DNA from: JAXHLG01 sp046497225
GTDB lineage: Bacteria > Patescibacteriota > Minisyncoccia > Moranbacterales > DUUL01
Length of the DNA stretch: 6,472 nucleotides
Assembly: GCA_046497225.1 (NCBI GenBank)
Contig: JAWOGA010000051.1
Location: forward strand, 1-6,472
Direction of reading: 5' to 3'
Below are positions 1 to 6,028 of the stretch, piece after piece. The stretch's first letter is position 1; each line of letters starts with the position of its first letter. The notes under the pieces were generated by a model, which did no database searches, was not told where the DNA came from, and saw only the letters and a list, made by a program, of their open reading frames with translations. Both the position numbers and the translations under genes were made by a program.

Positions 1-908
1 AAAAAACCCGGGAATAAAACTTTGTCTGAAATCCCCAAATCAGCTGCTTTTTCAATCAATTGATCCCTCAACTCCCCGGAGCCGGCAATAATGAAATAAA
101 CATTTTTGTCATAATCAACAACCTTCTTAGCAGCTTGGATTAAAAATTCTATTCCCTTCTGCACAGTAAGTCTGCCTACATAAAGAACTATCTTGTTGCC
201 GGATTTTTTAAAACTCTCTATTTGTAAATTTTTTCCCAAAGATTTTTTAAAATATTCTTGATCTATTCCATTGTGAATAAGTGTTATTTTTTGCTCAGGT
301 ATTCCGTATTTATTTATCAAAATGTCTTTTATTCTTTGACTTATGGCAATAACTCCATCAGCTTTCATTAGCCCCTCTCTTTCTATCTCATAAACAGACG
401 AGTTAATATTGTCTCCGGCGCACCGATCAAACTCTGTCGCGTGAACATGTGCTATAAAGGGCTTGCCTGTTTTTTCCCGCGCTTTAATAGCCGCCGGAAA
501 ACAGAGCCAATCATGAGCATGGATAACATCAAATTCGTAATCAGAACAATTTTGTTCAATAAAACCGGCGTAATTAAAAACCTCTTGCTGGAGAGATCCA
601 AGTTTAAAATATTTTTTCGCCTCCCTGATTTCTTTAAAATAATTAACTCGATCAAACTGAATATTGGAGTAAGGGGAAAAAACCGATTGGAGTAGAGAAT
701 AATTTATTCTTTTCCGCTTTTCCGGATAAAAAAGTCGGATAAAATCTTTTTTAACGGGAACTTTAAACGGCAAAGCAAAAATCACCTCCCCAACTTTATC
801 CGATTTAGATAAAGCCTTGGCCAAACCTTCACACGCAACACCCAATCCACCGCTATTAAAAGGCGGCAGCTCCCAGCCAATCATGAGAATTTTTGTTTTA
901 TTTTCCAT
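1..908 (-). CDS. Glycogen-synthase-like glycosyltransferase, GT4 family (C-terminus cut by window edge)
   Basis: A leftward reading frame opens at the ATG at 908-906 and stays open to the window edge, giving 302 visible residues. The N-terminus reads MIGWELPPFNSGGLG (residues 9-23), the glycine-rich loop of GT-B glycogen/starch synthase-like enzymes that handle the nucleotide-sugar donor. HAHDW at 130-134 and HVHATEFDR at 154-162 are typical of the GT4 branch often annotated as glycogen synthase. The second Rossmann domain begins near 239 with LYVGRLTVQKG (242-252; likely phosphate-contacting Arg246 and Lys251) and continues with IAGSGELRDQL (274-284). The ExxxxxxxE active-site region would lie in the missing C-terminal part. 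The likely role is elongation of a cytoplasmic alpha-1,4-glucan from ADP- or UDP-glucose. The divergent alpha-glucan phosphorylase next door supports this over a generic cell-surface glycosyltransferase. No convincing SD precedes the ATG. Family assignment is firm; the exact acceptor and donor are inferred. Confidence 0.9.
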   Translation of the reverse strand, partial: MENKTKILMIGWELPPFNSGGLGVACEGLAKALSKSDKVGEVIFALPFKVPVKKDFIRLFYPEKRKRINYSLLQSVFSPYSNIQFDRVNYFKEIREAKKYFKLGSLQQEVFNYAGFIEQNCSDYEFDVIHAHDWLCFPAAIKAREKTGKPFIAHVHATEFDRCAGDNINSSVYEIEREGLMKADGVIAISQRIKDILINKYGIPEQKITLIHNGIDQEYFKKSLGKNLQIESFKKSGNKIVLYVGRLTVQKGIEFLIQAAKKVVDYDKNVYFIIAGSGELRDQLIEKAADLGISDKVLFPGF

Positions 909-924
909 CACTACTAAATTATTA

Positions 925-959
925 TTGAATAAATTTAATAAATACTTTATAATTATAAT
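925..959 (+). promoter_or_regulatory. Sigma70-type promoter for the alpha-glucan phosphorylase, in the divergent spacer
   Basis: TTGAAT (925-930) is followed after exactly 17 bp by TATAAT (948-953). A second TATAAT (954-959) directly abuts the first. A start site near 960 would give a leader of about 23 nt before the ATG at 983. TTATAATTATAA at 947-958 is a perfect palindrome, so the minus strand also reads TATAAT (957-952) facing the GT4 gene. The minus-strand -35 is poor: TTGTAT at 983-978, with a 20-bp spacer. The + strand assignment rests on good matches and ideal spacing, but the spacer is very AT-rich, so chance matches are possible. Confidence 0.5.
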
Positions 960-982
960 ATCATTAAATTTATAAAAATACA

Positions 983-2635
983 ATGAAAAATAAATCTAAA
1001 ATAAAAAAATTGCACGTCGCTTATTTTTCTATGGAATTTGCTTTTAATAGCAACATCCCCAATTATGCCGGCGGACTTGGGGTTTTAGCTGCCGACATTA
1101 TTCATTCCATGTCGGATATAGGAATAAAAGGAGCAGGAATCAGTTTAATTTATCACCAGAGCGAAGACCCAAATTTGCAATTCCCGCTGGAAAATTATTT
1201 TAAGAAAACCGGCGTTCAAACCGAAGTTTTTATTCAAGACAGAAAAGTTGTTTTAGATATTTGGAAAAAAATAATAAAAGGAGAGCAAATCAATGTCCCG
1301 GTTTATTTTCTAAGTACTTTAAATAAAGAAAATACCGTTTGGGATAGAAAATTAACAGAAAATCTTTATCCTTCGGACGCCTACACCAAATTTTGCCAAG
1401 AACTAATCTTGGGCGTTGGAGGAGTTAAGGCTCTTAAGGCTATGGGATATGAAACCGAAATTTATCATATGAACGAAGGTCACAGCGCTCCTCTAATATG
1501 GCAGCTACTTAAAGAAAATACAAGTGAGGAAACGAAAGATAAATGTGTTTTTACCACCCATACTCCCGTACCAGCCGGTCACGACTATTTCGAGCAAAAA
1601 ATGATAAAGGACATTCACAGAAATTTAAAGCCTGCATTCTTTGGAGAACAAAAAGACAAAGAAAAGATAGGCATGACTGAACTTGCCTTAGAATTTAGCA
1701 GAGCTCGCAACAGTGTCTCGGAAATCCACCGCAAAACCTGCCAAAAAATGTTTCCGGATTACCACTTCTTTAATGTAACCAATGGAGTGTATCACACAAG
1801 ATGGGCGGGCGCAGAGATAAAAAAGATTTTAAATGAAGTCTCGCAGGATTGGCAAAAAAAGCCGGAACTACTTCAAAATGCAGCCAAAATAATTGACAAT
1901 GAAGATTTGATTAACGCTCACCAAAAAGAAAAAAGAAAGTTAATCAATTGGATTAATTCCGATCTAACAAGCTTCCCCATCGAAAACCCTCAAAAAGAAG
2001 ACCTTCTAAATGAAGACGTTTTAACTATTGGTTTTGCCAGAAGATTTGTATCCTATAAAAGACCGGAGCTTATTTTTCGAGATTTAAAACAGTTACTTGA
2101 AATAGGAGGAGGCAAATTACAATTAGTATTTGCCGGAAAGTGTGCTCCTCATGATAATTTCTGCAACTTGACCAGAGAGGAAATCGGAGACTTCGCCACT
2201 CTCTTGAGGGGGGAAATAAAGGTAGCGATTATCCCTGACTACGATTTGGATGTAGCCGAGAAAATGATTCCGGGTTGCGATATCTGGCTCAACAATCCCC
2301 TTCCTCCCAGGGAAGCTAGCGGAACCAGTGGCATGAAAGCTGCTTTAAACGGAGTTTTAAATCTCTCCATCGCTGACGGCTGGTGGGCTGAAGCTTACCA
2401 AAGAAGCCCTGAAAGCGGTTGGGTATTTGGAAAAAAAGAAGAAGACTGGCTGGACAACGAGGAAGAAAATTTTAAACACAACCAAGAACTCTTAAAACAA
2501 TTAAAGAAAGCAATCGATTGTTACTATCAAAATCCCTACCAGTGGACAGAGATGATGAAGGAGGCTATTTCTTTAGTTGCTCACTTTAATACTAACAGGG
2601 TGGTTAAAGAGTATAATATGAAAATGTGGGATTAA
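983..2635 (+). CDS. glgP: Alpha-glucan (glycogen/maltodextrin) phosphorylase, short GT35 form
   Basis: This 550-residue protein is a PLP-dependent GT35 phosphorylase. It cleaves terminal alpha-1,4-glucosyl units with phosphate to release glucose-1-phosphate in the cytoplasm. The cofactor site is clear: EASGTSGMKAALNG at 444-457 matches the family motif in which the lysine (here Lys452) forms the Schiff base with PLP, followed by ADGWWAEA at 464-471. Other family blocks are NYAGGLGVLA (27-36), YHMNEGHSA (161-169), TTHTPVPAGHD (191-201), NVTNGVYHTRW (264-274) and FARRFVSYKRPE (351-362). It is much shorter than the roughly 800-residue E. coli or animal enzymes and fits the short 'alpha-glucan family phosphorylase' branch common in thermophiles and CPR bacteria. 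The ATG at 983 is the natural start because conserved sequence (HVAYFSMEFA) begins at residue 11; no SD is seen. It diverges from the GT4 synthase, consistent with a storage-glucan synthesis and degradation pair. Glycogen versus maltodextrin preference cannot be read from sequence. Confidence 0.95.
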   Translation: MKNKSKIKKLHVAYFSMEFAFNSNIPNYAGGLGVLAADIIHSMSDIGIKGAGISLIYHQSEDPNLQFPLENYFKKTGVQTEVFIQDRKVVLDIWKKIIKGEQINVPVYFLSTLNKENTVWDRKLTENLYPSDAYTKFCQELILGVGGVKALKAMGYETEIYHMNEGHSAPLIWQLLKENTSEETKDKCVFTTHTPVPAGHDYFEQKMIKDIHRNLKPAFFGEQKDKEKIGMTELALEFSRARNSVSEIHRKTCQKMFPDYHFFNVTNGVYHTRWAGAEIKKILNEVSQDWQKKPELLQNAAKIIDNEDLINAHQKEKRKLINWINSDLTSFPIENPQKEDLLNEDVLTIGFARRFVSYKRPELIFRDLKQLLEIGGGKLQLVFAGKCAPHDNFCNLTREEIGDFATLLRGEIKVAIIPDYDLDVAEKMIPGCDIWLNNPLPPREASGTSGMKAALNGVLNLSIADGWWAEAYQRSPESGWVFGKKEEDWLDNEEENFKHNQELLKQLKKAIDCYYQNPYQWTEMMKEAISLVAHFNTNRVVKEYNMKMWD

Positions 2636-2680
2636 ATAAAATAACCAATTTTGAATCTTAATTCAAAATATTTATATTCT

Positions 2681-2899
2681 ATGGCAATAAATATTTTTCT
2701 AATTTTATATTGGTTTTTGTTGTTCTGCGTGACAGTTTTGGCAGGCATCATCGTTTACCATTTGTTAGCATACTCTCTAAACAAAAAAATGTCCGCTCTA
2801 ACCGTGACTATTTTTTTGTTAGTTTTAGGAATTCTAGTCGCCGGAAGTATTTGGATTATCTTCAATATTGACTGGAATAATTATATTTTAGTTTTTTAA
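2681..2899 (+). CDS. Small two-TM membrane protein, function unknown
   Basis: The frame encodes 72 residues from the ATG at 2681, or 82 if the TTG at 2651 is used. I prefer the ATG because the first transmembrane segment starts right after it and the extra ten residues are polar and uninformative. Two hydrophobic stretches are evident: about residues 4-29 (IFLILYWFLLFCVTVLAG and on) and about 38-62, joined by a short Asn/Lys/Ser-containing loop (LNKKMS). I recognise no domain or catalytic motif. It lies 45 nt after the phosphorylase stop and its TAA ends 8 nt before the start of the bacterial-PH membrane protein, so the three probably share a transcript. Its close pairing with the PH protein suggests a joint membrane role, but that is inference from position only. 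No SD is present at either candidate start. Confidence 0.65.
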   Translation: MAINIFLILYWFLLFCVTVLAGIIVYHLLAYSLNKKMSALTVTIFLLVLGILVAGSIWIIFNIDWNNYILVF

Positions 2900-2907
2900 T
2901 TCTTTAT

Positions 2908-3507
2908 ATGTCTATCATTAAAGATCCGGATTACCAGCATCCATATAAAAACTCCACCTTTAAAGGTAAAAAGAGGGATGAGGAAATCATCCTGCTTTTG
3001 CGTAGACACTGACTGGTTCTTGTATTTAAATTTATTCCTTTTTTCTTTTTTTTGATCTTGATAATCCTCGTCAGACTTATTCTAGAAGGCTCCTTTGGCG
3101 CTATTCAATTCAATTTAGACCGGCAAATCATAAACTTGATTGAGATATTTATGTATATCTTTTTATGGCTGGGGGCTTTTATAGTTTGGATAAATTATTA
3201 CCTAGACGTCTGGATTGTTACAGATAGAAGAATAGTCAATATTGAACAAATTGCTCTGTTTAAAAGAAGTGTTAGTGAGTTGGAACACAGCAAAATCCAA
3301 GATATTACTTCGGAAATTCACGGAATTTTGCCCACCTTGTTTCGCTATGGCTATATCTACATTCAAACTGCCGGGGAAACTCAAAGATTTGTTTTCAAGC
3401 AAATTCCCAACCCGGTTAAAACTCGCAATATCATAATGAAGCTCCAGAAGAAGGCCATAATGAGAGAAAAGAGAAAAGAGAAAGCTATCATGGAAGGAAA
3501 AGCATAG
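2908..3507 (+). CDS. Bacterial PH-domain (bPH_2/YdbS-like) membrane protein, interrupted by an in-frame TGA
   Basis: From the ATG at 2908 the frame runs 34 codons (MSIIKDPDYQHPYKNSTFKG onward), meets TGA at 3010-3012 (codon 35), and continues in the same frame to TAG at 3505-3507. If the TGA is bridged, the product is 199 residues: a soluble N-terminus ending in LLLRRH, TM1 at about 36-58, TM2 at about 76-100, then a bacterial PH domain at about 102-180. The PH part shows VWIVTDRRIVNIEQ (101-114), HSKIQDITSEIHG (127-139) and the GYIYIQTAGE stretch (148-157), all typical of bPH_2 (DUF304). Related proteins usually have Trp after RRH, so one TGG-to-TGA change explains the break. A TTG at 3052 could start a 151-residue product with only part of TM1. 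The C-terminus has a near-repeat, KKAIMREKR then KEKAIMEGK. The family's role is unsettled. The gene may be a pseudogene, be read through, or contain a sequencing error. Confidence 0.75.
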
Positions 3508-3652
3508 CCATTAAATTTAAAAGATACAAATTACAAGGTGCAAGATACAAACAAATTACAAATTCGAAATTTAAAATTCAACGATATCCCAATTACCAAT
3601 TACTTGTCTTCACTTTCACGCTTTTTTTACTTTCACGCTTCCCAAACTTTCT
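3508..3652. repeat. Convergent intergenic spacer with short low-complexity direct repeats
   Basis: The spacer separates the + strand PH gene (TAG at 3507) from the minus-strand MscS gene (TAA at 3653). AAGATACAAA occurs at 3521-3530 and 3542-3551. ACAAATTACAA occurs at 3526-3536 and 3551-3561. AATTACCAATTAC lies at 3591-3603. The 12-mer ACTTTCACGCTT is repeated exactly at 3612-3623 and 3629-3640, a 17-nt period. I find no GC-rich hairpin with a T-tract that would terminate either gene. Spacers built from CAAATTACAA-like words are familiar from CPR genomes. It has no open frame that looks real. Confidence 0.6.
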
Positions 3653-4732
3653 TTATTTTTTAACATACAAAGTCTGGGTTGGATAAGCAAATTGGATGCC
3701 TTCTTTTTCAAATTTCTCATAAATACCGAGATTAATTTGCTGTTGCGCATCCATAAAAACATCATAATCGGAGGTGTTAACAAAATAGACAATTTCGTAT
3801 ATAAGAGCAAAATCGCCAAATTGGCTAAAATGACATCTTCCGAATTCAACGTTCTCTGTCTTTTCTATCTCCTTTTTTACTATTTCCGGGATTTTCTTAA
3901 GTTTTTTGCTGCCGGCGTCATAAGTAACTCCTATGTTAAAAGAAATTCTCCTTTTTTCCATTTTTCCATAATTATGAATTCTCGCCGAAGTGATATCGGT
4001 ATTGCCGACTACAAGCTCATCTCCGGCTAAAGTTTTGATTCTACTGGTTTTTATTCCCACTTTCTGTACTGTTCCGGATTCTGTTCCCGCTTTAACATAA
4101 TCCCCAACCTTAAAGGGCTCGTCTAGAAAAATAGAAAAAGAGGCAAATAAATCGCCCAAAATCCCCTGCAAAGCAAAAGCCACAGCGATACCTCCAACAC
4201 CTAAACCGGCTACTAAAGAAGTAATGTCTATTCCTAAATTAGAAAGCACCAAAAGCAGGCCGATTACCCAAAGAGCAGCCTTGGCGATTTGCCCCAATAG
4301 TTTGACCATGGCCTTTTTATTTTTTTCATCTTTGATGTCTTTTATGTTGACTAATAATCTTCTTTCCAGAACAAAATCTATAACCTTCTGCAAAAGCATA
4401 ACTACTTGAAATATCACCACCACAACGAAAAAGCCGAGAATAATCTTATCTGCTATTTCAACAAAATTCAAACTTCTTAGACCGAAAAGCAAGGCCACTA
4501 GAAAATAAAACGGCGGCTTAACATCATTGAGCAGTTTGATTAAAAAATCATCTACATCCGTCTGGGTTTTTTTGGATAATTTTTTCAGCCTAGCGATGAT
4601 GATAACTTTAAAAATCTTAAAAGCCACCACTAAACCGGCAAACCAAACCAGCGCCCAAAAATAATCCATCCCTGTATTCCCCCAAAGACTAAAATCCATC
4701 CAAGCTTTAAAGCTTTCCCAAAAGTTTAACAT
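3653..4732 (-). CDS. MscS-family small-conductance mechanosensitive ion channel
   Basis: This 359-residue protein is an MscS-type channel, which opens under membrane tension to release solutes during hypo-osmotic shock. Hydrophobic segments lie at about 22-46, 73-91, 95-116, 146-164 and 168-190, so it has about two more helices than the three of E. coli MscS (about 286 residues). The signature pore helix and beta domain are clear: the Gly/Ala-rich LVAGLGVGGIAVAFALQG (173-190), then ILGDLFASFSIFLDEPFKVGD (191-211), GTVQKVGIKTSRI (220-232) and NYGKMEKRRISFNIGVTYD (254-272). The C-terminal alpha/beta vestibule ends with IQFAYPTQTLY (346-356), a typical family ending. The ATG at 4732 is preceded in frame by TAA, which fixes the start. 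No SD lies at normal distance; a GGAGG 32 nt upstream is too far. It lies 77 nt downstream of the HAD gene with no terminator between, so cotranscription is possible. Confidence 0.93.
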   Translation of the reverse strand: MLNFWESFKAWMDFSLWGNTGMDYFWALVWFAGLVVAFKIFKVIIIARLKKLSKKTQTDVDDFLIKLLNDVKPPFYFLVALLFGLRSLNFVEIADKIILGFFVVVVIFQVVMLLQKVIDFVLERRLLVNIKDIKDEKNKKAMVKLLGQIAKAALWVIGLLLVLSNLGIDITSLVAGLGVGGIAVAFALQGILGDLFASFSIFLDEPFKVGDYVKAGTESGTVQKVGIKTSRIKTLAGDELVVGNTDITSARIHNYGKMEKRRISFNIGVTYDAGSKKLKKIPEIVKKEIEKTENVEFGRCHFSQFGDFALIYEIVYFVNTSDYDVFMDAQQQINLGIYEKFEKEGIQFAYPTQTLYVKK

Positions 4733-4809
4733 ATGATTTTTATTAATTTTTATTGTTTTAGAAACCTCCAGGCAATTAAAACATTATTTAGCAGTATAAA
4801 ATAAAAACT

Positions 4810-5460
4810 CTATTTAATCAAAAGGTTGTTCTCTTTAAAATTGCCAAGCAGTCTATTAATTGAGTGTTTGGTGCAGTCATACCAAAACCCGAAACCTCCG
4901 ATTGCCTCGAAACCGGCAACATTTTCTTTTTTATCGTCTATAAATAATGCTTCTTCAGCTTTTATTCCGGCTCTTTTTAGCGCGATCTCGTATATTTCAG
5001 AATTAGGCTTAACAACACCTTCCCTGAAAGAGAGCACTCTCTGCCAATCTTCTGGAAAATGCTTTCTCAAAACCAACTGCTTGGAAATAAAGTTATCCCA
5101 ATGAAATTGACTTATGTCCGAAATAACCATCTTGCAAACATCACCTCTGAGATTATTCAAAATTTTAACAATTCCCTTGTTATCAAAGAAAATAGACAAA
5201 AATAGCTCCTTGAATTTATTAACATCAAAATTGTCAGAAATTTCTAACTCCAAAGAAAGTTTTTCAAAAAAATTTTCCACAGAAAAAAAGCCTCTGTGAA
5301 AATCCTCCAGTAGACCGCTATGAAAAATCTTTTTTTTAATATAGCTCTCACTATATGAGGAGTTTTTTTTAATCTCTCCGACTAAACAGCCAAAATCAAA
5401 CCCTATCAACACTCTGCCTATATCAAAAATAACTAGTTTTATTTCATTATTTTTTTTCAT
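4810..5460 (-). CDS. HAD-superfamily phosphatase, YihX-like
   Basis: This 216-residue protein has the ordered motifs of subfamily IA haloacid-dehalogenase-like hydrolases. Motif I is VIFDIGRVLIGFD (10-22) with nucleophile Asp13; Gly15 replaces the usual second Asp, as in the FDLGNV group that includes E. coli YihX. Motif II is MVISDIS (111-117, Ser114). The Lys motif is GVVKPNSEIYEIAL (148-161, Lys151), and the acidic motif is LFIDDKKENV (172-181, Asp175/Asp176) followed by a Gly-rich strand. A helical cap lies at about 22-95. YihX removes phosphate from alpha-D-glucose-1-phosphate, which the phosphorylase in this window would make. That substrate is only a hypothesis, as HAD specificity is hard to predict and the two genes are about 2 kb apart on opposite strands. 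The ATG at 5460 has no SD; it overlaps, as ATGA, the stop of a possible 12-codon upstream frame. It ends in TAG. The superfamily call is firm. Confidence 0.88.
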   Translation of the reverse strand: MKKNNEIKLVIFDIGRVLIGFDFGCLVGEIKKNSSYSESYIKKKIFHSGLLEDFHRGFFSVENFFEKLSLELEISDNFDVNKFKELFLSIFFDNKGIVKILNNLRGDVCKMVISDISQFHWDNFISKQLVLRKHFPEDWQRVLSFREGVVKPNSEIYEIALKRAGIKAEEALFIDDKKENVAGFEAIGGFGFWYDCTKHSINRLLGNFKENNLLIK

Positions 5461-5495
5461 TTAAATTCACAATAAGATTTATATAATGATTGCAT
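5457..5495 (-). other. Possible 12-codon leader ORF overlapping the HAD start
   Basis: ATG at 5495-5493 opens a 12-codon frame (MQSLYKSYCEFK) whose TGA overlaps the HAD ATG in an ATGA arrangement, the layout of translational coupling. An SD-like GGGAGG lies at 5516-5511, but 15 nt before the ATG, which is longer than ideal. The HAD gene itself has no SD, which is why this frame is worth noting. The peptide has no recognisable function and the frame may be chance. Confidence 0.2.
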
Positions 5496-5547
5496 TTCCA
5501 GTAGAATTATCCTCCCTCTTCTAAATTTATCATATCTACACGAAAAT

Positions 5548-5577
5548 AAAAAACCCCGTCATAATTTTACGACGGGG
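5548..5577 (-). terminator. Rho-independent terminator of the acyl carrier protein gene
   Basis: On the minus strand, CCCCGTC (5577-5571) and GACGGGG (5560-5554) form a perfect 7-bp GC-rich stem. The 10-nt loop can add a few G-T and A-T pairs. The stem is followed at once by six T (5553-5548). It begins 38 nt after the ACP stop codon and separates ACP from the HAD gene. Confidence 0.9.
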
Positions 5578-5615
5578 CTGGCGTTGATAAAATTCAAATA
5601 AGATTAAACGCTTAC

Positions 5616-5861
5616 TTAAACAGTTTGAGGTTGACAAGATTCTATAAAAAGAACTGTATCTTTAACAGTTTTCATGCCTAATGTTGCATCATCATCAATC
5701 TCCAAATCGAACTTATCCTCCATGGTCATGACGAGTTCTGTAAGATCTAAAGAGTCAGCTCCCAGATCTTGAACAAAATCAGACTCCAGCGTTATTTCAT
5801 CCACTGGAATATCCAACTGCTCAGAAATAATTTTGGTTACCTCATTAAATATATCAGACAT
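5616..5861 (-). CDS. acpP: Acyl carrier protein
   Basis: This 81-residue, strongly acidic protein has the usual ACP length and four-helix pattern. The phosphopantetheine attachment motif is LGADSLDLTELV (33-44), with Ser37 as the residue modified by holo-ACP synthase. The helix III region (MEDKFDLEIDDDA, 47-59) and the final helix starting TVKDTVLFIE (65-74) also match AcpP. It carries acyl intermediates in the cytoplasm for fatty-acid, lipid-A-like or other acyl transfer steps. Unlike most genes here it has a good SD: AAGGAG at 5875-5870, 8 nt before the ATG. It is flanked by hairpin terminators on both sides, so it is probably transcribed alone. No fabF, fabD, fabG or acpS is next to it, which leaves its pathway open; many CPR bacteria lack full fatty-acid synthesis. 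The identification itself is very secure. Confidence 0.97.
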   Translation of the reverse strand: MSDIFNEVTKIISEQLDIPVDEITLESDFVQDLGADSLDLTELVMTMEDKFDLEIDDDATLGMKTVKDTVLFIESCQPQTV

Positions 5862-5884
5862 CTCCCCAACTCCTTCGGTAAAAA

Positions 5885-5914
5885 ATTAAAGAACAAAACC
5901 TTGCAACTAATCAA
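5885..5914 (-). promoter_or_regulatory. acpP: Candidate promoter of the acyl carrier protein gene
   Basis: Reading the minus strand, TTGATT (5914-5909) is followed after 18 bp by TTTAAT (5890-5885), matches of 4/6 and 5/6 to the sigma70 consensus. A start site near 5878 would leave a short leader that still includes the SD at 5875-5870. A second TTGATT at 5943-5938 has no good -10 at proper distance. A promoter is expected between the upstream terminator and ACP, but this exact placement is tentative. Confidence 0.3.
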
Positions 5915-5963
5915 AAGTGTATCTTATTTTTTAAAAAAATCAACACTTCTTTCCGCTTTAAGC

Positions 5964-5993
5964 AAAAAACAGAGACTAAATCTCTGTTTTTTT
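5964..5993 (-). terminator. Rho-independent terminator after the anchored beta-domain protein gene
   Basis: CAGAGA (5970-5975) and TCTCTG (5981-5986) form a 6-bp stem around a 5-nt loop. It is extended by AAAAAA (5964-5969) and TTTTTTT (5987-5993). On the minus strand the stem is followed by six T, placed 42 nt past the stop at 6029. The A and T tracts on both sides make it work in principle in either direction, but the only gene ending here is the minus-strand one. Confidence 0.85.
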
Positions 5994-6028
5994 GAAAATA
6001 TACGCAAAATTAAAAACCGACAACACCC

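Noticed and set aside
441..695. Open frames on both strands within the GT4 gene
   Set aside because: They lie inside the continuous GT4 frame, which carries recognisable motifs on both sides of them.
3010..3012. UGA recoded as Trp or Gly across the genome, or as selenocysteine
   Set aside because: All other genes read cleanly with the standard code, every Trp in the large ORFs is TGG, and no other internal TGA is seen. Codes with UGA as Gly would show many internal TGAs. The site aligns with a Trp, not a redox Cys, and I see no convincing SECIS-like hairpin just downstream.
3521..3561. CRISPR-like short repeats
   Set aside because: The repeat units are only 10-11 nt, partly overlapping and low-complexity, with no regular spacers and no cas genes nearby.
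3692..4030. Open frame of 112 codons on the + strand inside the MscS gene
   Set aside because: It is the antisense shadow of well-conserved MscS sequence and its product resembles no protein family.
4765..4769. GGAGG on the minus strand as the SD of the MscS gene
   Set aside because: It lies 32 nt before the ATG, an in-frame TAA stands between, and no other usable start codon follows it at normal distance.
5581..5611. Inverted GCGTT/AACGC pair downstream of the ACP gene
   Set aside because: Five base pairs around a 21-nt loop is too weak; the strong terminator just beyond explains termination.
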